6,254 bases of DNA from Acidobacteriota bacterium. GTDB taxonomy: Bacteria > Acidobacteriota > UBA890 > WLXD01. Shown piece after piece: positions 1 to 5,501 of the stretch. The notes under the pieces are model-generated. The model made no database searches. It was not told the DNA's origin and worked only from the letters and a program-made list of their open reading frames with translations. Within the stretch, counting starts at the first letter, position 1; every line of letters starts with the position of its first letter. The DNA lies in assembly GCA_022571615.1 (NCBI GenBank), contig JACZXM010000199.1, forward strand, positions 1 to 6,254, given 5' to 3'. Made by a program: the position numbers and the translations under genes.

Positions 1-1707
1 GAGATCTGCCCCCACCGCCGCGAGGCCCGCAGGCTCGAAGCCGAGATCTGCCCGCTGCGCGGCCCCCAGGCTGCGGAGGAACAGTCCGGCAATCACCAAG
101 AGCACGAACGAGAGCGCCACCTGGCCGACGACAAGCGCGTTGCGCAGCGTGATGCGACCGTGCCGAAAAGTCAGCGGAGAGACATCGTCGCGGATCGAGG
201 AGACGACATCGGAACGCGACAGCCGCCAGGCTGGAATTAGCCCGAATACGACACCGGTCAGTAGCGCCAAGCCGGCCGTGAATAGCATCGTGCGCGGCTC
301 GACGCGGAGATCGATCGGCGCCGGTAGTCCGAGGGGGAGCTCGGCGGCCCCGAAGGCGGCGATCGCCCAGCGCGCCAGAAGCAGGCCGACCGCCCCGCCA
401 ACCAGCGACAGCAGCACGCTTTCGCTCAGCACGTGTGTGAACACCCGGCCGCGTGAGGCGCCGAGGGCGAGGCGTAGGCTGATGTCCTTGCTGCGTGCCG
501 CGCTGCGCAGCAGCAGCAGGTTGGCGAGATTGCTGCAGGCGATCAGAAGCACCAGACCGACTACCCCCATCAGGGCCATGGACATGGGTAGTACTTGGGC
601 GTCGTACTGGGGGTGCAGCCGGACCTCCCCGGGCGCAAACACGGTGATCCGCCGACCCTTGTTGAAATCCGGGAACTCCACCGCGAGCCGGTCCGCCAAC
701 GCGGTCATGGCCGCTTGCGCCTGCGGCACCGTGACACCGGGAACCAGCCGTGCCTTCACCTGGAACCAGTGGTCCGCACGACTGTCGATCGTGTTCCCCA
801 CGTAGTCGCCGAACACCGGGCGCATCCCGGACAGCGACATCCAAATTTGGGCGTTGAAGCCGGGCATGATACCGCCGTAGTCGCGCGGCGCGATGCCGAT
901 TACAGTGACCTGCTCGCCGTTTAGATTGAGGCGACGGCCCAGAATGTCGGGGTCGGCACCGAAACGTGACTGCCAGGTCGAGTAGCCCAGCATGGCAACA
1001 GGCTCGCCGCCATCGAGCTGGTCCGCCGGCTCGAAGTCGCGACCCAGGTAGGGGGCCAGGCCGAGCATTGAGAAGTAGTTGGACGTGACCCACTCCGTCG
1101 CCAATCGTTGTGCGCCTTCGTCCTGCAGCAGCGTTACGCCGAACGGCATGATGGCGACCGCGTCGGAAAAGACAGCCCCGCTGCTCTTGATGTCACGGTA
1201 TGCAGGAAACGAGTTGCTGTTCGGGGCGCCGTCGTCGGAGTCCTGGTAGACGTTGACGATCTCGTCGGGCCGCTCGTAGGGCAGCGGCCGCAGCAGAACC
1301 GCGTCCACGAAGCTGAAGATGGCCGTGTTGGCACCGATACCCAGCGCAACGATCGCGATCGCGGTCAGGCTGAAAACGGGGGCTTTTGTCAGGCGACGTG
1401 TCGCGTGGCGGAGCTCGGCGAGCAGGCTTTGGATCATGACGAATCGGTCCCGGGGGATGGTGCGGCGGCCCCGTGTGGGGGCGGTCAGCGGAGAAAATGT
1501 GCGGGTGAAACGTGAGCTGCGCTCGGCGGCGGCGTTGCGCACCACGTCGTCGATGGCGAAGAGCCAGAACCGGGCGCCGCTGAGGGTTCGCGGGTCGCGC
1601 GCGGCACGCCGCCGCTGGACGCGAAACATCTCCAGCATCATCACACCGTACTCGGCGCGAAAACGCCTCGGGTAGGCGAGCAGCAGAGCGCGGTACAGGA
1701 GCTCCAT
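1..1707 (-). CDS. ADOP-type MacB/FtsX permease with N-terminal prefix domain, partial (3' end beyond the left edge)
   Basis: The minus-strand frame is open from the ATG at 1707-1705 to the window edge, giving 569 codons without a stop. Residues 1-100 are a soluble prefix (a LYRALLLAYPRRFR-like start, Arg-rich) typical of ADOP permeases that follow a PadR gene. Residue 110 begins the first membrane segment with the ALGIGANTAIF signature (about 119-130). A MacB-type periplasmic domain follows to about 365. Then come FtsX-type membrane segments at about 375-398 (LLIACSNLANLLLL), 429-449, 472-494 and 525-547, with the cytoplasmic LRLALGAS motif at 411-418 between the first two. Family members are about 800-900 residues, so roughly 300 C-terminal residues (second periplasmic domain and last membrane segments) are missing. 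The start overlaps the PadR stop as TGATG, with GAGG four bases upstream of ATG, so translation is probably coupled. Such proteins are integral inner-membrane components of MacB-like ABC systems; the substrate is unknown and no ATPase gene is visible. Confidence 0.93.
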   Translation of the reverse strand, partial: MELLYRALLLAYPRRFRAEYGVMMLEMFRVQRRRAARDPRTLSGARFWLFAIDDVVRNAAAERSSRFTRTFSPLTAPTRGRRTIPRDRFVMIQSLLAELRHATRRLTKAPVFSLTAIAIVALGIGANTAIFSFVDAVLLRPLPYERPDEIVNVYQDSDDGAPNSNSFPAYRDIKSSGAVFSDAVAIMPFGVTLLQDEGAQRLATEWVTSNYFSMLGLAPYLGRDFEPADQLDGGEPVAMLGYSTWQSRFGADPDILGRRLNLNGEQVTVIGIAPRDYGGIMPGFNAQIWMSLSGMRPVFGDYVGNTIDSRADHWFQVKARLVPGVTVPQAQAAMTALADRLAVEFPDFNKGRRITVFAPGEVRLHPQYDAQVLPMSMALMGVVGLVLLIACSNLANLLLLRSAARSKDISLRLALGASRGRVFTHVLSESVLLSLVGGAVGLLLARWAIAAFGAAELPLGLPAPIDLRVEPRTMLFTAGLALLTGVVFGLIPAWRLSRSDVVSSIRDDVSPLTFRHGRITLRNALVVGQVALSFVLLVIAGLFLRSLGAAQRADLGFEPAGLAAVGADL

Positions 1708-2054
1708 CAGGCCTCGTCCCCAATGACACGCCGATTGCGCGCGATCTCTACGATGCGCGCCAGGCGGGTGGCCTCGGCCTCCAGCAACTCACTCCCGGCC
1801 GGGGTCAGCCGGTAGTACTTGCGGCGCGGATCGTCGCCCGCAGGATCAGCGGCCCGGTCAACGATGCCGGCCTCGGTCATCTCCTTGAGGGAGCGATAGA
1901 GAGTGCCCGGGCCGAGCCGAACCTCGCCCGCGGTCTCGGCCTCTACGGCATCCGCAATCCCCAGGCCGTGCATCTTGTCGCGACTCAGCGCCAATAGGAT
2001 GTGAAAAACCGCCGGCTTGAGCGGCGTCTCTGTGAGGGGCTTTCCATAGGCCAT
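1707..2054 (-). CDS. PadR-family transcriptional regulator
   Basis: This 115-residue protein has the PadR winged-helix fold. Helix 1 starts near residue 12 (LKPAVFHILLAL). HGLGIADAVE follows at 29-38, where most relatives have HGYGI. The recognition helix and turn RLGPGTLYRSLKEM lies at about 46-59. The wing carries DDPRRKYYRLTPAGSELL at about 74-91. A short C-terminal helix (about 92-110) would form the dimer interface. The size and motifs match the short PadR proteins paired with ADOP permeases in acidobacteria-like genomes. The start is supported by GAGG five bases upstream of ATG (minus-strand GACGAGGTTGCGATG). The gene overlaps the downstream permease by one base, so the two form an operon. 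The upstream palindrome at 2090-2110 suggests autorepression. The effector is unknown; some PadR proteins respond to phenolics or antibiotics, but nothing here shows which. Confidence 0.93.
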   Translation of the reverse strand: MAYGKPLTETPLKPAVFHILLALSRDKMHGLGIADAVEAETAGEVRLGPGTLYRSLKEMTEAGIVDRAADPAGDDPRRKYYRLTPAGSELLEAEATRLARIVEIARNRRVIGDEA

Positions 2055-2089
2055 CGCAACCTCGTCGTCGGGGTTCTCGATCTCTTATC

Positions 2090-2110
2090 CAAATTGATAT
2101 ATCCAATTTG
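2090..2110. promoter_or_regulatory. Candidate PadR operator (AT-rich inverted repeat)
   Basis: CAAATTG and CAATTTG are exact 7-base inverted arms separated by seven bases (ATATATC). The centre also contains the 8-base palindrome GATATATC. The same stretch can be read as a direct repeat, ATCCAAATTG and ATCCAATTTG, 14 bases apart. It lies 36 bases upstream of the PadR start codon and overlaps the predicted -10 element. This is the expected place for an autoregulatory site bound by a dimeric winged-helix repressor. The repeat is seen directly; binding by this PadR is inferred. Confidence 0.55.
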
Positions 2111-2122
2111 AGTAAATTGCAA
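2094..2122 (-). promoter_or_regulatory. Putative promoter of the padR-permease operon
   Basis: On the minus strand a -35-like TTGCAA (2122-2117) is followed, after 17 bases, by a -10-like TATCAA (2099-2094). The match to sigma-70 consensus is moderate (four of six at both elements). It would start transcription near 2087, leaving a leader of about 32 bases that carries the GAGG ribosome binding site. The -10 lies inside the inverted repeat at 2090-2110. TATATC, two bases upstream, is an alternative -10 with a shorter spacer. Confidence 0.4.
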
Positions 2123-2171
2123 GTCGGACCCGTTTGGTACATGAACTCGAGCACGGGACGCGGGCCGAAAA

Positions 2172-4634
2172 CTACTCGAACTTGAGCGCCCGAACCGGGT
2201 CGACTCGCGTGGCTCGCAGCGCCGGCACCAGGCTGGCGAGGGCGGCAACGAGCAGCAGCACCAGCGAGGTAGTGCCGAAGGCCACTGGATCGGTGCCGCT
2301 GATGCCGTACAGCAAGCTTGCCATCTGGCGGCCCATGATTGCCGCCAGGACGAGTCCCACCGCGAGGCCGACGCCGACCAGCAACAACGCCTGGCCCAGA
2401 ACCAGCCGCAGCACTCCCCGGGCATCGGCTCCGAGCGCCATGCGAATGCCGATCTCGCGCGTGCGCCGTGCCACCGAGTAGTTCATCACCCCGTACAGCC
2501 CGATCGAGGCCAGCGTCAATCCGAGAAGGCCGAACACGCCGAGCATTCCGGCACCCACACGCGCCGGGAACAACGACGCATCGACCTGGTCTCGCAGCGT
2601 GGTGACCGAGAACACCGGCATCTCCGGGTCGAGCTCGCGGATGGTCCGCCGCACCACGTCGCCGAACGCCAGCGGATCGCTCTCGGTACGGACAAGTAGG
2701 AACGCGCCACCGCTGTACTCTTGCTCCACCGGCATGTAAACCAACGGTGTCGGGTCCTCGCCAAGCGTTCTTACTTTGGCGTAGGCGGCCACGCCGACCA
2801 CGGTGAGCGGGCGGTCGAGCTGGCCGTGGAACATGAAGCGGCTTCCGATCGGGCTCTCTCCGTCCCAGAGATCCTCGGCCATCACCTCGTTGATGATCGC
2901 CACCCGGCCGCTGTCGACGTTGTCGGTGGTATCGAAATCGCGCCCTTCGACGATCGGTATTCCGAGGGAATCGAAAAAGCCGAGGCCGATGCTATTGACA
3001 CCGATCAGCACTCCGTCCTTCTCGCTTCCCGCCGCGTCTCCCTCCACGAACACGGTGCGCGATAGCCCGGCGCCGAAGAGGCTCAACGGCAGCGACTGGG
3101 CGACGGTGGCCGAGCGCACGCCCGAGAGCGCGCCCACCCGCGCAGTGAGCTCCCGAATGAACGCTCGTCCACCCTCGGGGCTGTAGCCCTCCAGGTCGAG
3201 GTTCATGCTCACCACCAGGCCGCCGTCGACGTCGAACCCGGGGTCGATCGCTTGCGCCGAGCGCACGCTGCGGATGAGAAGTCCGGCCCCGACGAGCAAT
3301 ACAAGCGACACCGCAACCTGACCGATGACCAGCAGGTTGCGCAGACCGAAGCGTCGATCGGCTCCCATCGATGCCGCGGTCTCGCTCTTGAGCGCCGTCA
3401 GGACGTCGGCTCGCGCTGCCTGCAGCGCCGGGGCCAACCCGAAGATCAGCCCGGTGCCGAGCGCGACGCCCAGCGTCGCCAGCAATATCGAGGCGTCGAG
3501 GTCGAACGACAGGGTGATCGGAAACGGCGTCGGCGGAATGGCGCGCACCAGCAGCCCGGTGGTCCAGCGGGCAACCAGCAGTCCCAAGGCCGCGCCGACC
3601 AGGGCCAGCAGGACGCTCTCGATGAGCAGCTGACGGACCAGGCGGCCACCGCTGGAGCCCAGCGCCAGCTTGATCGCCACCTCCTGCCGTCGCCCCGTGG
3701 CCTTGGATAGCAGCAGGTTGGCAACGTTGGCACAGGCGATCAGCAGCACCATACCGACGACCACCATCATGAAGCCCATGGCCTGCACGAACCCATCGCG
3801 CACGTTCGGGTTCACCCTCGCCTGCAGCGTCGGCACCAGGGTCAGCCTGCGTCCCTCGTTGTCGTCCGGGTATTCCTGGGCCAAATGGGTCGAGATCGCG
3901 TCGAACTCCTGCTGCGCCGCCTCGATCGTAGTGCCCGGTGCGAGACGCCCGACGACGGCGTTGATCAGGCCGCGACGCAGGTCGATCCAGTCGGGTTGGC
4001 TCGACATGCGCTCGTACATCATCATCGGCAGCCAGACCTCAGGCGCAATGCCGATGTCGGTGCCGGTGAAGTCGGGCGGGGCGATGCCGATCACCGTCAC
4101 CGCGACCCGGTTCAGGAAGATCGTCTTGCCGAGGAGATCGGGATCCCCGGCGGCCCGGCGCTGCCACAAGCCGTAGCTCACGACCGCGACCGGATGCGAC
4201 CCCGGTGTCTGGTCCTCCTCAGGAAGGAAACTGCGGCCCTCGAGCAGATGCACGCGCAACAGATCAAAATAGTTGCCCGATACCAGCTCGCCGAGAATGG
4301 CCTCGGCGCTACCGTCCCCACTGCGGTAGCTCATCGGGGCGAACTGGTAGGCGGTGATCTGCTCGAACGCTGTCTGGCTGTCGCGATAGTCTTCGAAGTT
4401 CGGGTACGAGACCTGCATGAACCCGGGGATCTTCTCGTCGAGCGTGAACATGGTCACCAGATCGCCCGCGTCCTGCACCGGCAACGGTGGAAAGAAGATG
4501 CCGTTGACTACCGAGAAGATAGCGGTGTTGGCGCCAATTCCGAGGGCCAGCGAACCGATCGCCGCGAGCGTCAGCCCGGGGCTCTTGAGCAGCATCCGGA
4601 TCCCGAACTTCACATCCTTCAGGAAATTGTCCAT
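2172..4634 (-). CDS. ADOP-type MacB/FtsX permease, complete (820 aa, no prefix domain)
   Basis: The protein has the duplicated MacB/FtsX layout. A short cytoplasmic start (KDVKFGIRMLLKSPG) leads to membrane segment 1 at about 21-45 with LGIGANTAIF (31-40). Periplasmic domain 1 spans about 50-280, and the first FtsX unit has segments at about 286-310, 338-358 and 381-404 around IKLALGSS (321-328). The second half repeats this: segment at about 432-456, periplasmic domain 2 to about 685, and segments at about 693-718, 742-766 and 787-806 around IRMALGAD (730-737). It ends with the usual DPVRALK motif (812-818). The length is normal for the family. GGAG lies six bases upstream of ATG (GGAGACGAGA), supporting this start. 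It is probably an inner-membrane permease of a MacB-like efflux or mechanotransmission system. The ATPase partner is not in the window and the substrate cannot be told. It lies upstream of padR on the same strand and may be transcribed separately. Confidence 0.95.
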   Translation of the reverse strand: MDNFLKDVKFGIRMLLKSPGLTLAAIGSLALGIGANTAIFSVVNGIFFPPLPVQDAGDLVTMFTLDEKIPGFMQVSYPNFEDYRDSQTAFEQITAYQFAPMSYRSGDGSAEAILGELVSGNYFDLLRVHLLEGRSFLPEEDQTPGSHPVAVVSYGLWQRRAAGDPDLLGKTIFLNRVAVTVIGIAPPDFTGTDIGIAPEVWLPMMMYERMSSQPDWIDLRRGLINAVVGRLAPGTTIEAAQQEFDAISTHLAQEYPDDNEGRRLTLVPTLQARVNPNVRDGFVQAMGFMMVVVGMVLLIACANVANLLLSKATGRRQEVAIKLALGSSGGRLVRQLLIESVLLALVGAALGLLVARWTTGLLVRAIPPTPFPITLSFDLDASILLATLGVALGTGLIFGLAPALQAARADVLTALKSETAASMGADRRFGLRNLLVIGQVAVSLVLLVGAGLLIRSVRSAQAIDPGFDVDGGLVVSMNLDLEGYSPEGGRAFIRELTARVGALSGVRSATVAQSLPLSLFGAGLSRTVFVEGDAAGSEKDGVLIGVNSIGLGFFDSLGIPIVEGRDFDTTDNVDSGRVAIINEVMAEDLWDGESPIGSRFMFHGQLDRPLTVVGVAAYAKVRTLGEDPTPLVYMPVEQEYSGGAFLLVRTESDPLAFGDVVRRTIRELDPEMPVFSVTTLRDQVDASLFPARVGAGMLGVFGLLGLTLASIGLYGVMNYSVARRTREIGIRMALGADARGVLRLVLGQALLLVGVGLAVGLVLAAIMGRQMASLLYGISGTDPVAFGTTSLVLLLVAALASLVPALRATRVDPVRALKFE

Positions 4635-4787
4635 TCTCGTCTCCGGTCAGTTCACGCGCAGAGCAGCGGTCGGCTCGACCCCGAAACTACTCGCTCGCAG
4701 CCCTTCCGGCAACGGTCCTCTTGGCCATGGACCAGGAGCCTCTCCGACGATGTCTGTCCAATCTACTTGAATAGGATCACCTGGATC

Positions 4788-4816
4788 TTGGCGATGATAA
4801 CAAATTGGTCTAAACT
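4788..4816 (+). promoter_or_regulatory. Putative promoter of the toxin-antitoxin operon
   Basis: TTGGCG (4788-4793, four of six to TTGACA) and TAAACT (4811-4816, four of six to TATAAT) are separated by an ideal 17-base spacer. The -10 element ends seven bases before the A of the antitoxin ATG at 4823, so the predicted transcription start falls on or next to the start codon. No Shine-Dalgarno precedes the gene, which agrees with a leaderless mRNA. The assignment rests on consensus matching and position. Confidence 0.55.
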
Positions 4817-4824
4817 GTTATCAT
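4794..4824. promoter_or_regulatory. Operator of the toxin-antitoxin operon (perfect 9-base inverted repeat)
   Basis: ATGATAACA (4794-4802) and TGTTATCAT (4816-4824) are exact reverse complements with a 13-base spacer, so the arm centres are 22 bases apart, about two helical turns. The left arm lies just after the predicted -35. The right arm begins at the last base of the -10 and covers the transcription start and the first two bases of the antitoxin ATG. Ribbon-helix-helix antitoxins typically bind such paired half-sites cooperatively as dimers, alone or with toxin, and repress their own operon. The repeat is directly visible; the binding protein is inferred. Confidence 0.7.
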
Positions 4825-5047
4825 GATACGCACACAGATCAGCCTCTCCGAAGCGGAGTACGAGGCCGCCAAGCGCCAGGCGCGGCAGCTCGGGATCTCG
4901 CTAGCCGAGCTGCTACGCCGTTCGCTGCGCACGCTCCTGCCGGCCGACGAGTCGAAGCCCTGGATGACCTACGCCGGGTTCATCGCGTCCGGTGATCCGA
5001 GCTCGAGCCAGCGGATCGACGACGTGGTCTATGGTCACAAGGGCTGA
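4823..5047 (+). CDS. Ribbon-helix-helix antitoxin of a type II toxin-antitoxin system (VapB role)
   Basis: This 74-residue protein starts with a ribbon-helix-helix DNA-binding domain: beta strand RTQISL (3-8), helix A about 9-24 (SEAEYEAAKRQARQLG), glycine turn, helix B about 26-40 (SLAELLRRSLRTLLP). In this fold the strands of a dimer enter the DNA major groove. The C-terminal part (about 46-74, WMTYAGFIASGDPSS and then RIDDVVYG) resembles the extended tail with which VapB-type antitoxins wrap and block a PIN toxin. The ATG is the only sensible start: the domain begins right there, and the promoter and operator end at it. There is no ribosome binding site, so translation is probably leaderless. 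The toxin gene overlaps the last 17 bases. It likely neutralises the toxin and represses the operon through the inverted repeat at 4794-4824. Confidence 0.9.
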   Translation: MIRTQISLSEAEYEAAKRQARQLGISLAELLRRSLRTLLPADESKPWMTYAGFIASGDPSSSQRIDDVVYGHKG

Positions 5048-5444
5048 CGCCTACGTCGACACCTCTGCGCTGATCGCTTTCGCCGACCGCTCGGATACCT
5101 ATCACCCGTTGTTCCGACGCCTGTTCTCCGACCCGCCCCCGCTGGTCACCACATCCCTGGTCATCGCCGAGGGCCACGGCTGGTTCATGAAGCGCTACGA
5201 CCCGGCGCGGGGTCTCCAGTTCCTGGCCATGATCGAGGCGATGACGCCCCTGCGAATCCTGTCGATCGGTGCACGACACCAGGCCGGCGGCGTCGAGATC
5301 TTGCGCCGCTTCTCCGACCGGCGCCTCACCTTGACCGACGCCGTCGGCCTCCACCTCATGGCCGAACGCGGCACGCTCTCCTGTTGGTCGAGCGACCATC
5401 ACCTTGCTCTTACCGGCGTGCCGCTGGTGATCCACGACCACTAA
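5031..5444 (+). CDS. vapC: PIN-domain toxin, VapC-like ribonuclease
   Basis: This 137-residue protein is a single PIN domain of normal VapC length. The acidic residues expected to hold the metal are all present: Asp10 in VDTSAL (9-14), Glu47 in VIAEG (44-48), Asp103 in LTDAVGLHLM (101-110) and Asp122 in SSDHHL (120-125). The last two stretches match the typical LTD and DHHF-like motifs. Members are Mg2+-dependent endoribonucleases, many cutting tRNA or rRNA; the target here is unknown. The ATG at 5031 gives a start close to the first beta strand (AYVDTSAL). A GTG at 4992 in the same frame would add 13 residues that lie over antitoxin coding sequence and look unlike the family. No clear ribosome binding site precedes 5031, so expression probably depends on coupling to the antitoxin, which it overlaps by 17 bases. 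The catalytic residues are intact, so the toxin is probably functional. Confidence 0.9.
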   Translation: MVTRADAYVDTSALIAFADRSDTYHPLFRRLFSDPPPLVTTSLVIAEGHGWFMKRYDPARGLQFLAMIEAMTPLRILSIGARHQAGGVEILRRFSDRRLTLTDAVGLHLMAERGTLSCWSSDHHLALTGVPLVIHDH

Positions 5445-5467
5445 CCTTCGGCCTTCTGTTGGAGAAC

Positions 5468-5495
5468 TTGACAGTACCGCCTCGGCCGCAATAAT
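5468..5495 (+). promoter_or_regulatory. Predicted sigma-70 type promoter of the gamma-glutamyltransferase-family gene
   Basis: A perfect -35 hexamer TTGACA (5468-5473) is followed after 16 bases by AATAAT (5490-5495), five of six to the -10 consensus. The -10 ends seven bases before the GTG at 5502, so transcription should begin at or beside the start codon. It sits in the 57-base gap after the toxin gene, so the downstream gene need not rely on the toxin-antitoxin promoter. Confidence 0.65.
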
Positions 5496-5501
5496 CGCGA
5501 A

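Noticed and set aside
1..53. 11-base direct repeat GAGATCTGCCC at 1-11 and 43-53
   Set aside because: The copies are 42 bases apart and in frame inside the permease, encoding two similar Gly/Arg-Ala-Asp-Leu stretches. There is no third copy and no palindromic or mobile-element context, so it is likely chance.
140..1675. Several plus-strand open frames of 109-221 codons in this stretch
   Set aside because: All run antisense to the permease, whose frame is continuous and matches its family throughout. Their Arg/Ser/Thr/Pro-rich composition is that of shadow frames.
1193..1729. 178-codon minus-strand open frame
   Set aside because: It is a shifted frame over padR's end and the permease start. 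The true frame shows clear ADOP motifs while this one is Arg/Pro/Ala-rich without motifs.
2129..2157. Possible hairpin (CCCGT / ACGGG) after the stop of the 820-residue permease
   Set aside because: The arms are only five bases with a 19-base loop and no U-run on the minus strand, so it does not support a terminator.
4635..4787. Search for a small gene or promoter of the 820-residue permease in the divergent gap
   Set aside because: I see no convincing -35/-10 pair on the minus strand and no credible short gene. Only the ribosome binding site next to 4634 is clear.
3885..4826. 313-codon open frame on the plus strand opposite the 820-residue permease
   Set aside because: Its sequence has no recognisable domain, is full of Arg, His and Gln as expected for an antisense shadow in GC-rich DNA, and lies entirely over a well-supported permease and the antitoxin promoter.
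4992..5030. GTG at 4992 as an upstream start for the PIN toxin
   Set aside because: It would add 13 residues (MIRARASGSTTWS) that overlap antitoxin coding sequence and precede the normal PIN start. ATG at 5031 begins four codons before the AlaAsp that leads into the first strand.
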